Source of the DNA: a virus
DNA length: 41,581 nucleotides
IMG/VR virus record: IMGVR_UViG_3300042541_002216
Location: 1-41,581 of that record
Strand: one strand, 5' to 3'
The position numbers and the translations under genes are program-made. The notes beneath the pieces are model-generated. The model saw nothing but the letters and a program-made list of their open reading frames with translations. It searched no databases and had not been told where the DNA came from. Shown piece after piece: positions 21,443 to 29,240 of this stretch; positions within the stretch are counted from its first letter, which is position 1, and every line of letters begins with the position of its first letter.

Positions 21443-23029
21443 TTAAGCATGTTCAATTAATTTATTTATCTTTATCTTAGCTCTTTCTCTGATGTCTTCG
21501 AACGTATGGTCAACAAGGATTTCACCCATTCTAAACACTTCTACAAGCTCATCTTTAACATCGTTATAGTCAGCATCCATTGATGTTACTGTACGGTATG
21601 TACCATCGTCATTCTTAACCAATTTAAGCTTACCTTGTTTTGATTTCTTGAATGATTTTGTGATGTTACCATCAGCATCCATTTCTGTTGGTGACTTAAC
21701 AACATTTTTCTCTTCACCATCTAATATAGCATAAGATGCTTTGGTTGCAAAGTTATTTGTATCACGATTGATATCAGCTTGTAATAACTTACCACCCATA
21801 CCCAACGCTAAGTTCTCTGGAGATATTTTCTCTTCTTCTAAAAACGCATAGATTTCACCAATAGAATCCAAATTAACACCGTCACCTTGTATAACACGTA
21901 CTTGTGGTGGTAACACTTTATAACCGTTTTCATTTACTGTGTAACCAAATTTATCAAACAATATATTGAAAATTTCACGTAATGTGTTGATAACGTGACC
22001 AGAATCTGGTCTAATAACCAACTGATTACCTAGCTCTGCTGGACGAGATAATATAAGGTCACGTAATTCAGTGCCCCATTTTTCAGAACATGCTTTGAAA
22101 ATGTTGAATGAATCAGATACGCAAGCAACGATTCCAGTTGGGAAAAGAGTAAGTACTCGTTTCATCAATTCCAATTCACCTTCTTCACCTTTAAGTGTCA
22201 TGATTGAGTGTTCTGTTGCTGGAATGGATAAACCATAGATTGTTTCAGTATTATAAACATCTTTGATTAATTGAGATGCAACGATTGTATCAGAACCTCT
22301 AAAGTTAACTAAATGTGCTGACCCACCAATCTTAGCTGATTGTACAGATGATACACCTCTGAATCCGAAATCATTCAATACGAAGTCAACCAAGAAATCG
22401 ATTGTGGTCTCATCATATGTCGTACAGTTATGAAATGATTTGGTAACGATTTTACGAACTTCACGTGATAGCGTAGCCACAGTTATTGGATACCAAACTT
22501 GTAATAGAATTGACTCTAAGAAGTTTGTTAACCAAGCACAATTATCATCCAATGATTCAATTGTAAATAATACGTTTTTAGTTCCGATAACTGAACCCTC
22601 TGGAACTGCTTTGATACTGATAGGTAACTTACCATCGTATTTCTCAACGATATAATCGAATTTACTTCTATCGAATACATCATCACGACCAAACACACCA
22701 AGCTTAGTTCCAAGCAATTCATATGCTTCATCAACTTCTTCTTTGGTAATAGCAATACCTTCAAGATATTGTTTCAATACGATTTGAAGACCATAGAAAA
22801 CTGTCTCTGAAAACTTACCACCTCGTGATTCCAAATAAGAAATCATTTTGGTCATCTCAGCACCATAAAATTTGTGGTGAGAGAACTTGTAGGCATCAGT
22901 ACATAGAATAAGGTTATCTGGTTTTGTTAATACCTTTGTTAGATATTTTTGCATTTCTTCAATACTAGCCCAATCTTTAGTTGCAATTGCACGTTCTAGT
23001 TTTCTTGCTAAGTTTCTCTGTAAACTCAT
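21443..23029 (-). CDS. nadV: Nicotinamide phosphoribosyltransferase
   Basis: NadV (Nampt) joins nicotinamide and PRPP to give NMN. The 528 residues show CTDAYKFSHHKFYG (about 43-56), YLESRGGKF, DFGFRGVSSVQSAKIGGSAHLVNFRGSDT (about 223-251), the phosphate-binding RPDSGH (about 342), IQGDGVNLDS and GMGGKLLQADINRDTNNFATK. About 35 extra N-terminal residues form a charged helix not found in most homologues. It shares an operon with the SLOG gene and natV. In NARP1-type systems a related enzyme uses ADP-ribose pyrophosphate instead of PRPP; the adjacent NMN adenylyltransferase argues for NMN here. Confidence 0.92.
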   Translation of the reverse strand: MSLQRNLARKLERAIATKDWASIEEMQKYLTKVLTKPDNLILCTDAYKFSHHKFYGAEMTKMISYLESRGGKFSETVFYGLQIVLKQYLEGIAITKEEVDEAYELLGTKLGVFGRDDVFDRSKFDYIVEKYDGKLPISIKAVPEGSVIGTKNVLFTIESLDDNCAWLTNFLESILLQVWYPITVATLSREVRKIVTKSFHNCTTYDETTIDFLVDFVLNDFGFRGVSSVQSAKIGGSAHLVNFRGSDTIVASQLIKDVYNTETIYGLSIPATEHSIMTLKGEEGELELMKRVLTLFPTGIVACVSDSFNIFKACSEKWGTELRDLILSRPAELGNQLVIRPDSGHVINTLREIFNILFDKFGYTVNENGYKVLPPQVRVIQGDGVNLDSIGEIYAFLEEEKISPENLALGMGGKLLQADINRDTNNFATKASYAILDGEEKNVVKSPTEMDADGNITKSFKKSKQGKLKLVKNDDGTYRTVTSMDADYNDVKDELVEVFRMGEILVDHTFEDIRERAKIKINKLIEHA

Positions 23030-23042
23030 AATGTTTGATTTA

Positions 23043-23378
23043 TTATATTTTTATTATTATAACTTCCTTACCTAACTTTTCAGCTTTGGTAATACTATCT
23101 TTGGTGCCTCGACTCTCATTGTCCCAAAATGCTATGATAGTATCAGCATTGTTAACGATATCCGTATTTCTAAGAGGGCCAGCAGATGGTCCATATTTTT
23201 TCCAATCTGGTTTAAATATAAGTGTTTCAATGTTGTTTTCATTTGCGTACCGTTCACCTAACGAATCGGCACCTTTGGCACCTCCACTAACTAATAGTGT
23301 TATATCGATATTGGATAATGTTTCTTTAACCAATTCATAATCATCAAATGTTCTACTACCAATCACTGCTACTTTCAT
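23043..23378 (-). CDS. SLOG-superfamily protein (DUF2493/YspA-like)
   Basis: The 111-residue Rossmann-like protein begins MKVAVIGSRTFDDYE, with LLVSGGAKGADSLGERYA (about 28-45), PDWKKYGPSAGPLRNTDIV (about 58-76) and a C-terminal GKEVIII strand. GSR, SGGAKGAD and GPxRN mark the DUF2493 branch of SLOG, which binds nucleotides or their derivatives. It overlaps natV by 4 bases and precedes nadV by 13, so it is embedded in the NAD+ salvage operon. Binding or hydrolysis of ADP-ribose or an NAD-derived signal is plausible but not shown. Confidence 0.8.
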   Translation of the reverse strand: MKVAVIGSRTFDDYELVKETLSNIDITLLVSGGAKGADSLGERYANENNIETLIFKPDWKKYGPSAGPLRNTDIVNNADTIIAFWDNESRGTKDSITKAEKLGKEVIIIKI

Positions 23379-24340
23379 GCTATACTATTATCGTATTTAA
23401 CGTTAGCTTCTTCCAATATTTTATTTTTATCCATATAAACACATAAATTAGCGTACAAGTCTCTATGTTCAACCATAATATCTCTATCTACATTGATATC
23501 TTTAGGTTGAACCCAATGGAGACTTTCAATATCATCAGATGGTTCAATACGACCCCATAAGAATTTACCAATAAATAATGTGGTCATAATACCAGATTCT
23601 GTATTTGCATATCTCCAATCGTTTATAGCACCACTACAAACATATCTAACATCACCAATTTCAGCGTTACCACCAGTTTCTTCTCTAAACTCACGTTTTG
23701 CAGCTAACTCCCAATTCTCATCAGTTCTATCAACAAATCCACCTATGAATCGATAAAAATCCTCATTGGGTTTCTTAGCCAATAGAATCTGTCCTTTATC
23801 GTTATATACAGTGATATCTACTGTTGGGTATGTTACTGGTCTAGCAGCGTAGTTTGCGTGAATTACACCAGCTCTAAAGTCCTCAGAAGCTAATATTTCT
23901 TTGGATACTTGTTTCCGCATTTCAGTACCACTATAGATAATATCAGTTGTTAATTCAATCGTTGGGTATTTACCGTGGTAATAAGGTATGAATGATTCAC
24001 GACTACCATATAAAACAGCAGTTAAATCACCAAAAGGTGTTTTAATTTCAGTATCTAAGTTTTGTGACCATTTAATATCAGAACGATTATCTTTGTGTGG
24101 TAATACAATGATATTAGGATATTGCTCTTGTATCATTGCTTTTCTAGTGGCAAAATCCAATGGGTTTGATTTAGTATTACTCACAATAGGCACACCTAAA
24201 AAGATAATAACTTTCTTATGGTTAGAACAAACAGTATCAATAACCTTAATATGACCTTCATGTAATTTATGCACTTGAAAACGAGCCACTATAACCCCGA
24301 TTTGATATTGTGATGGGTCTAACTCTTGTTTAATTTCCAT
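23375..24340 (-). CDS. natV: Bifunctional NMN adenylyltransferase/Nudix hydrolase
   Basis: The 321 residues join two domains. The N-terminal nucleotidyltransferase (about 1-170) has VIVARFQVHKLHEGH (14-28), with the HxGH-like site, and YSGTEMRKQVS (about 131-141); it makes NAD+ from NMN and ATP. The C-terminal Nudix domain (about 185-310) has GGFVDRTDENWELAAKREFREETGG, one residue longer than the standard box before the first Glu. The same domain order is found in phage KVP40 NatV and the Slr0787 family, where the Nudix domain cleaves ADP-ribose. It is first in an operon with the SLOG and nadV genes, behind its own promoter. Confidence 0.92.
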   Translation of the reverse strand: MEIKQELDPSQYQIGVIVARFQVHKLHEGHIKVIDTVCSNHKKVIIFLGVPIVSNTKSNPLDFATRKAMIQEQYPNIIVLPHKDNRSDIKWSQNLDTEIKTPFGDLTAVLYGSRESFIPYYHGKYPTIELTTDIIYSGTEMRKQVSKEILASEDFRAGVIHANYAARPVTYPTVDITVYNDKGQILLAKKPNEDFYRFIGGFVDRTDENWELAAKREFREETGGNAEIGDVRYVCSGAINDWRYANTESGIMTTLFIGKFLWGRIEPSDDIESLHWVQPKDINVDRDIMVEHRDLYANLCVYMDKNKILEEANVKYDNSIA

Positions 24341-24359
24341 AATTTTTAATTTTATATTA

Positions 24360-24390
24360 CAAATATATACAAAAAATCCCAGTAATGCAA
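24360..24390 (-). promoter_or_regulatory. Bacteroidota-type promoter of the NAD+ salvage operon
   Basis: TTG, 20 bases, TATATTTG on the minus strand, about 19 bases before the natV ATG. The -33 TTG falls in the loop of the terminator hairpin at 24376-24401, so the promoter and the upstream terminator share bases. Confidence 0.7.
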
Positions 24391-24401
24391 CTTACTGGGA
24401 T
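24376..24401 (-). terminator. Intrinsic terminator, probably bidirectional
   Basis: ATCCCAGTAA and TTACTGGGAT form a perfect 10-bp stem around a 6-base loop. T runs flank it on both strands (six T on the minus strand, nine on the plus). It insulates the NAD+ operon from the endonuclease genes on the other strand. Confidence 0.8.
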
Positions 24402-24537
24402 AGTTTTTTTTTAATTAACTTTGAAACCCATTGTGCTTTTTTCTTTTTCTAATCAGCAAAATTATTAAATTATTTTTATAAAACCAAATCTTTTTCACTA
24501 TTTTATCATATTTATAAGTATAAACAACTTACAACTT

Positions 24538-24711
24538 ATGAAAAAAACAAGAGACAGGTCACTACATAATAAAAAAGAAAAAACTGATTCAATGACATTT
24601 AGAATTGAACCAGAATTAAAAAAAGAATATCTCGAATATTGTGAAAAAAATGGGTGTTCATATGGTAAGAAAATAAGATTATTAATTAAAAAAGAATTAG
24701 GGTATGAGTAA
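24538..24711 (+). CDS. Ribbon-helix-helix protein
   Basis: The 57-residue plus-strand protein has a basic N-terminus and then DSMTFRIEPELKKEYLEYCEKNGCSYGKKIRLLIKKEL, which fits a CopG/Arc-type ribbon-helix-helix: one strand then two helices. Such proteins are DNA-binding repressors. It overlaps the endonuclease gene by 8 bases and probably controls the element it belongs to. The gene is too short for many gene finders. Confidence 0.65.
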   Translation: MKKTRDRSLHNKKEKTDSMTFRIEPELKKEYLEYCEKNGCSYGKKIRLLIKKELGYE

Positions 24712-25639
24712 TAAAATAACAACCGAAGAATTTATTACTAAAGCTAAATTTATTCATGGTGATAAATACATTTATTCCTTATCATTATATACAACATCTA
24801 AAGATAAAATTAAAATCATATGCCCTATTCACGGTGAATTTGAACAAACACCTAACGCTCATTTAAGTCATAAAGGTTGTGTAGAGTGTGGGATTGAAAA
24901 TCGAAGCAATTCTAAAACTAAAACAAATGATAAATTCATAAATGAAGCTAAATTAGTTCATGGTGATAAATATGATTATTCATTATTAATTTATAAGACT
25001 GAAAAAACAAAAGTTAAAATCATATGTCCTATTCATGGCGAATTTGACCAAACACCTAAAGCACATTTATTGGGTGGGTGTCGTAAGTGTGGTAGAAAAA
25101 TATGTGGTGATAAATTACGTACAAATTACTCAGATTTTATCGACAAAGTACATAACATACATGGTAATAAATACGATTATTCATTGGTAAAATATAAAAA
25201 TATGGACACTAAAATTAATATTATTTGTCCTATCCATGGAATTTTTAAATGTACACCAAAACATCACATATATTCTAAATCTGGTTGTTCAATGTGTAAT
25301 GAATCTAAAGGTGAACGTGAAATTAGGGAGTTTCTAACAAAAAATAAAATTAGATTTACCTATCAACATAAATTTACCAATTGTAAAAACAAAAAAGAAC
25401 TACCATTTGATTTTTATTTACCAGATTACAATACATGTATAGAGTATAATGGAAAACAACACTACGAAATAAATCATTTCTTTGGTGAAGAAGCTTTTTT
25501 ATTAACTCAAAAAAACGATAAAATAAAAATGGAATATTGTCATGCTAACAACATTCCATTATTTATAATTAAATATGATGATGACGTTATCAATAAATTA
25601 TCAACTAACTTTAAAACCAAGACCACCCCTATCAACTGA
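24704..25639 (+). CDS. Putative homing endonuclease, three DUF723 repeats plus VSR-like domain
   Basis: The 311 residues contain three repeats of about 60 residues (near 18-62, 83-127 and 146-190), each with HG(D/N)KYxYSL, ICPIHGxF and a CxxC pair, the DUF723 zinc-binding DNA-recognition repeat. The C-terminus (about 200-300) has SKGEREIREFL, FDFYLPDYNTCIEYNGKQHY and a following K/E-rich helix, the EDxHD/VSR-type endonuclease pattern. Phages carry such enzymes as selfish homing genes. It is on the plus strand against its neighbours, and its 3' end overlaps the 3' end of the AAA+ gene by 39 bases. Confidence 0.8.
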   Translation: MSNKITTEEFITKAKFIHGDKYIYSLSLYTTSKDKIKIICPIHGEFEQTPNAHLSHKGCVECGIENRSNSKTKTNDKFINEAKLVHGDKYDYSLLIYKTEKTKVKIICPIHGEFDQTPKAHLLGGCRKCGRKICGDKLRTNYSDFIDKVHNIHGNKYDYSLVKYKNMDTKINIICPIHGIFKCTPKHHIYSKSGCSMCNESKGEREIREFLTKNKIRFTYQHKFTNCKNKKELPFDFYLPDYNTCIEYNGKQHYEINHFFGEEAFLLTQKNDKIKMEYCHANNIPLFIIKYDDDVINKLSTNFKTKTTPIN

Positions 25640-26941
25640 CACTTGTGAAGAATAAAAACCCTTGTAAGATTGTATAACTAAAGAAACGGTGTCAGTGATT
25701 GTCCATTCTTCATCATCTTCTGACATCTCTCGGATATTGTCACCTAAATTTGCAATGAACGCCCCAGTTATTTCTACTTTTTTACCATTTATTGTACTAA
25801 CCAATGCATCATACACTTCTTGTACTCTCCATTTCTCTGGTAAATGGATATTACACACTTTGATGATTTGCTCTTCATCTAAGAACGTATAATCCAATGT
25901 GAAATTAAAACGACCAGGACGTTCGGCAGCTTTATCAACCAATCCTTTATCATTGGTGGATGCCAAAAGGCTAATCTTACGTTTCTTAACACCATCAAAG
26001 AATGATAAGAATTGACCCAATAAACGAGTGTAGCTACCGTTGTCACGTGAACCTAAATATAAATCTATATCATCCATGATAATAACAGCGTTGTCAAATA
26101 TCTCACATGCTTCCATGATACTAGTTAAATCATCTGAAGTACTAAAGTCTGGTATGACAAATGTTACATTAGGTATCAATCTACGTGAAATCTCACGAAT
26201 TGATTCTGTTTTACCAGAACCTGGCTGACCATTCAACAAATACCTAGCACTTCCACCTCTAGACACACGATTAATGAAATGTTCAATGAATTTTGTTTGT
26301 GTATCATTAAGAATTAATTCGTTGCTTGATTCTTGAATGTCAATGATTTCAATACCTCTAAATCTACCTTCTCTTAATTTAACTTTGATACATTTACCTT
26401 TGTACTCAGAGTTATTGAAAGATACTGATTTTATTTTTTTTAAGATATCTTCGAAGTTTTTATACAAGATACCTTTCTTGGATGTAATATGTAATTGAGT
26501 TATTAACTCACTGCGATTATCCAAATATGATTTTGTTTGAATCATGTATTCATTATCATCACCTTCAATATTTGCCGAAAACCAATATGAACCAGTTATT
26601 TCAAACCCACCACCATAGTTTAATCGACCAATACTATCAACCCAACCATAACTATTAACTACGATATCTTTTTGTTTACCTTTATATGAATCATATAAAT
26701 ATGCATTTATAATTGCAAACTCAATAAAACTAATTTCTTCAGTAGCGTGTTGTGTTGGATAATCATCTTGTTCATCATCTTCATCACCATTACTAGAAGT
26801 GACACCATTCATAATATCATTAAATTCTGATGGTGATAAGTCAATTAATTCAATACTAGATATTGATTCATTGGAATAATTTGTCAATTCTTTAAGTCGT
26901 TCGACAGCTTTTCCTAAAGTGTCATTTTTTTTTCTACCCAT
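25601..26941 (-). CDS. BCS1-like AAA+ ATPase
   Basis: The 446-residue protein has a low-complexity acidic stretch (SNGDEDDEQDDYP, about 50-62), a beta-rich N-terminal half, then the AAA+ module: Walker A GQPGSGKT (238-245), Walker B VIIMDDID (286-293), sensor-1 LLASTND and a second-region arginine AAERPGRFNF. Unlike the first AAA+ protein it shows no membrane helix. It may be a soluble remodeller with the N-terminal domain binding a client. Its last 39 coding bases are shared antisense with the endonuclease gene. Confidence 0.8.
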   Translation of the reverse strand: MGRKKNDTLGKAVERLKELTNYSNESISSIELIDLSPSEFNDIMNGVTSSNGDEDDEQDDYPTQHATEEISFIEFAIINAYLYDSYKGKQKDIVVNSYGWVDSIGRLNYGGGFEITGSYWFSANIEGDDNEYMIQTKSYLDNRSELITQLHITSKKGILYKNFEDILKKIKSVSFNNSEYKGKCIKVKLREGRFRGIEIIDIQESSNELILNDTQTKFIEHFINRVSRGGSARYLLNGQPGSGKTESIREISRRLIPNVTFVIPDFSTSDDLTSIMEACEIFDNAVIIMDDIDLYLGSRDNGSYTRLLGQFLSFFDGVKKRKISLLASTNDKGLVDKAAERPGRFNFTLDYTFLDEEQIIKVCNIHLPEKWRVQEVYDALVSTINGKKVEITGAFIANLGDNIREMSEDDEEWTITDTVSLVIQSYKGFYSSQVSVDRGGLGFKVS

Positions 26942-26958
26942 TTGTTTTTGTTTTATGT

Positions 26959-27603
26959 TTATACTCTATCTTTTAAACTTTTAATTGGTATCACACCCAA
27001 TGTGTCCATAACAGTCTTATAACTAATTGGTGTGTAGTTATGCAACATACAACCAACATCCATTACTCTTCGACCTTCATAGTAACCACTTTCTTCACCA
27101 TGATATATGTTACCATGCGAGTGGCCGTGTATGTGGTACGAGCCATTATGTTTTTTATTCCACTCAAATATTGGATAATGCATACAACAAAAAAGTGTTT
27201 CTGTCACTTTTAACACACCAGTATTTGAGTCTGGAAACATATGTTTAACCCTTACCTCTAAATAATCGTTAACTGAAGCGAACTTACCAATCTTTTTTAT
27301 GTCAGCATATTTGTCGTGATTACCCATCACAAAATGGATAGTACCATTCAACCTATACATCATACCTTCAACAGACGGCTTATCATCACCTCTAGCGAAG
27401 TCTAAGTCACCTAAGTATATTACTATATCATTTGGTCCAACAACTTCATTCCAACGTTCTTCTAAAGCTATATGCATTTCATTAATATCTTCGAATGGTC
27501 TGTTATCAAATTTCAATACATTGTTATGGTACATGTGGAAATCTGACGTGAAGAACACATTTCTTTCTTCTTTGTCTTGTGTTAAGTTAATATCTAATCT
27601 CAT
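26959..27603 (-). CDS. Calcineurin-like metallophosphoesterase
   Basis: The 214 residues carry TSDFHMYHNNVL (19-30; F in place of the usual T), YLGDLDFARGD (63-73), VMGNHDKY (92-99), CMHYPIFEWNKKH (about 148-160) and HIHGHSHGNIYHG (about 164-176). This order resembles a family common in phages and bacteria without known substrate. A promoter element lies upstream. The first 22 coding bases are repeated exactly just upstream (27699-27720). Confidence 0.85.
   Translation of the reverse strand: MRLDINLTQDKEERNVFFTSDFHMYHNNVLKFDNRPFEDINEMHIALEERWNEVVGPNDIVIYLGDLDFARGDDKPSVEGMMYRLNGTIHFVMGNHDKYADIKKIGKFASVNDYLEVRVKHMFPDSNTGVLKVTETLFCCMHYPIFEWNKKHNGSYHIHGHSHGNIYHGEESGYYEGRRVMDVGCMLHNYTPISYKTVMDTLGVIPIKSLKDRV
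27582..27603. repeat. 22-bp direct repeat, copy 1 (start of the phosphoesterase gene)
   Basis: These 22 bases are the first codons of the metallophosphoesterase gene and recur exactly at 27699-27720, 117 bases away. Confidence 0.9.
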
Positions 27604-27647
27604 CTTGGTTTTTAATGTTAAAAAAAGTGTTTAATAATTTTATACTG

Positions 27648-27655
27648 CAAATATA
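27648..27655 (-). promoter_or_regulatory. Promoter -7 element (TATATTTG) in the inserted spacer
   Basis: TATATTTG on the minus strand lies about 45 bases before the phosphoesterase ATG, between the two repeat copies. A clear TTG at 20 bases upstream is absent. Confidence 0.45.
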
Positions 27656-27698
27656 CCACAATATTTCTAATAAAATTGTTTTTTTGTGATTTACATGA

Positions 27699-27720
27699 TT
27701 AAGTTAATATCTAATCTCAT
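27699..27720. repeat. 22-bp direct repeat, copy 2 (fossil start codon)
   Basis: This is an exact copy of the phosphoesterase start. Its ATG overlaps the stop of the 198-residue gene (ATGA), and the reading frame ends after nine codons. It looks like the former junction of the two genes, before about 95 bases with a promoter element came between. Confidence 0.85.
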
Positions 27721-28313
27721 TTCTCAGAACCTTCTAGCTTCGCTTTCAATGCTGCTAAAGCACTATTCGCATCACCTAATTGATACTTGGCCCTATTGTC
27801 GTTCTTATCTTCGATTCTTTGAGCTTTTGCTTTTACAGCTTCATTATTTGATTTATGACCTCTTTTAACCAATGTAGAATGATTGATTTTTCCGATTAAC
27901 CAATTAATATGTTTATCACCAGTCAAAGCTTTATTTGTTATCCAATTAATAAGTTCTCTAGCGACTGAGTATGATAACAATGTTGTTGTATCTTTACCAG
28001 TCACAGCAATTTGTTTATCACCAATCAATTGTTCAACAGCAGTGTTTTTATCAACATTCTCATCAAAAATAACCTTTAATGACTTAGTAAAGTTATCTTT
28101 AAACTCTTGTGTTTCCAAACCATCTAGGATTTCTTGTGTCGATATCAACTCATTTCTAGTGATAACACATTTGAAATCACCTTCTGGTTTTTCCGATACT
28201 TTTGTTATGTTTGATACTGGCATGTAAGATTTAACCAAGTGGTTCAAAAAATTCCTAGCCTTTTGGTTCTCTAACATATTGTCAAAATATGTGTGTATTT
28301 GTTCTTGTGTCAT
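27717..28313 (-). CDS. Hypothetical protein
   Basis: The 198-residue mostly helical protein has a Lys/Ala-rich C-terminus (NEAVKAKAQRIEDKNDNRAKYQLGDANSALAALKAKLEGSEK). The C-terminal helix resembles those of phage recombination or coat-associated proteins, but no family was recognised. Its stop codon lies in the 22-bp repeat. Function unknown. Confidence 0.6.
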   Translation of the reverse strand: MTQEQIHTYFDNMLENQKARNFLNHLVKSYMPVSNITKVSEKPEGDFKCVITRNELISTQEILDGLETQEFKDNFTKSLKVIFDENVDKNTAVEQLIGDKQIAVTGKDTTTLLSYSVARELINWITNKALTGDKHINWLIGKINHSTLVKRGHKSNNEAVKAKAQRIEDKNDNRAKYQLGDANSALAALKAKLEGSEK

Positions 28314-28364
28314 AATATTAATTTAAGATTAAATAATTATATGTTATAAATAAAAATATCCAAA

Positions 28365-28760
28365 TCATGCTAAAACTTCTTTAACGATTTTTGATACTAA
28401 TGCGTTATCTGCCTTACCTTTGTATACTTTGTTGAATTCACCCATCATTTGACCAACGTTGTTTAAACCATTAGCTTTATAGTCATGTAAAATTTCACGT
28501 ATTCTATCTTCACCCATCATGGTTGGCAAATATGGTTTGATATACTCTAACTCACCCAATGATTCATCTGTGTTGGTTTGTTTCAATGATTTTTCCATCT
28601 TCTTTAAAATACCCAAAACTGTCTCATCATCTTCTTTACCAGAACGACCAAATTCATTTTGGATTTCACTTTTTATCAAACCTAAAAAGTTTTTCTTATC
28701 CATGTCTTTAGCTTTGAAAGCTGTCATGAAATCTGCTTGTATTTGTTCTTTTAAACTCAT
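28365..28760 (-). CDS. YqeY/GatB-tail domain protein
   Basis: The 131 residues match YqeY: MSLKEQIQADFMTAFKAKDMDKKNFLGLIKSEIQNEF at the N-terminus, EYIKPYLPTMMGEDRIREIL in the middle, and NNVGQMMGEFNKVYKGKADNALVSKIVKEVL at the end. YqeY resembles the tail of GatB, which binds tRNA in the Gln/Asn amidotransferase, but acts alone and has no agreed function. It adds to the translation-related set. It sits 4 bases from the upstream gene. Confidence 0.88.
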   Translation of the reverse strand: MSLKEQIQADFMTAFKAKDMDKKNFLGLIKSEIQNEFGRSGKEDDETVLGILKKMEKSLKQTNTDESLGELEYIKPYLPTMMGEDRIREILHDYKANGLNNVGQMMGEFNKVYKGKADNALVSKIVKEVLA

Positions 28761-28764
28761 TTTT

Positions 28765-29076
28765 CTATTTTTTTAAAATTTGATAGTAATGATATCCGTT
28801 ATCATTATCTGTTGCGTAATACGCATATCTTAAGTCACCTTTTTTAACCTTATTGATTATATCAGCTCTTTCATCTTGTTTTGCATCTAAAGATATGCGT
28901 ACATATTTGTTTTCAGCTCTTTTAACCTTGGGTTTTTCTTCTTCAACCGCTTCTATTGGTTTCTCAACAACTTTAGCAATTGGTTTTGGTAATGATTCAG
29001 ATTGAGGGTTGACCCTTTGTTTTGGTTCAAGTTTTGTAATGGGTTTTAGTTCCGCTTTTTTTCTCTCTGTACTCAT
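28765..29076 (-). CDS. Hypothetical protein with Lys/Glu/Pro-rich N-terminus
   Basis: The first 55 of 103 residues are low-complexity and basic/proline-rich (KPITKLEPKQRVNPQSESLPKPIAK). The C-terminal half looks folded, with YVRISLDAKQDERADIINKVKKGDLRYAYYATDNDNGYHYYQILKK. A flexible arm with a small terminal domain is typical of nucleic-acid-binding or scaffold proteins, without further proof. A promoter of the TATCTTTG type lies upstream. Confidence 0.55.
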   Translation of the reverse strand: MSTERKKAELKPITKLEPKQRVNPQSESLPKPIAKVVEKPIEAVEEEKPKVKRAENKYVRISLDAKQDERADIINKVKKGDLRYAYYATDNDNGYHYYQILKK

Positions 29077-29094
29077 ATCTCACATATTATATGA

Positions 29095-29125
29095 CAAAGA
29101 TACTATATTGTTTTGGGTTATGCAA
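29095..29125 (-). promoter_or_regulatory. Promoter before the Pro-rich protein and yqeY
   Basis: TTG, 20 bases, TATCTTTG (TAnnTTTG) on the minus strand, about 19 bases before the start codon. Confidence 0.65.
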
Positions 29126-29161
29126 CTTTTTTGATATATTCTTTGAAATAAATCATCTCTT

Positions 29162-29240
29162 ATTGAGAAACCCATGGTTCTTTAGACCATGGGAGAATGT
29201 CATCAATAACCATATTGGTGGAAGCTGCTACTATGACACT
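29162..29240 (-). ncRNA. Hairpin cluster resembling an IS200/IS605- or IscB-type omega-RNA end
   Basis: Directly after the stop of the 63-residue gene, the minus strand forms three helices. An outer TGTCAT/ATGACA pair (29233-29238 with 29198-29203) encloses a CAATA/TATTG hairpin (29213-29217 with 29204-29208). A second, perfect 8-bp hairpin of CCCATGGT/ACCATGGG (29171-29193) has the loop CTAAAGA. The short strings GCAGCTTCCACC, TATGGTT and TTCTCCC...GGGTTTCTCA recall, from memory, the right ends or omega-RNAs of TnpB/IscB elements. No tnpB or iscB gene is present. A simple terminator is the less interesting alternative, as only a poor T run follows. Confidence 0.4.
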
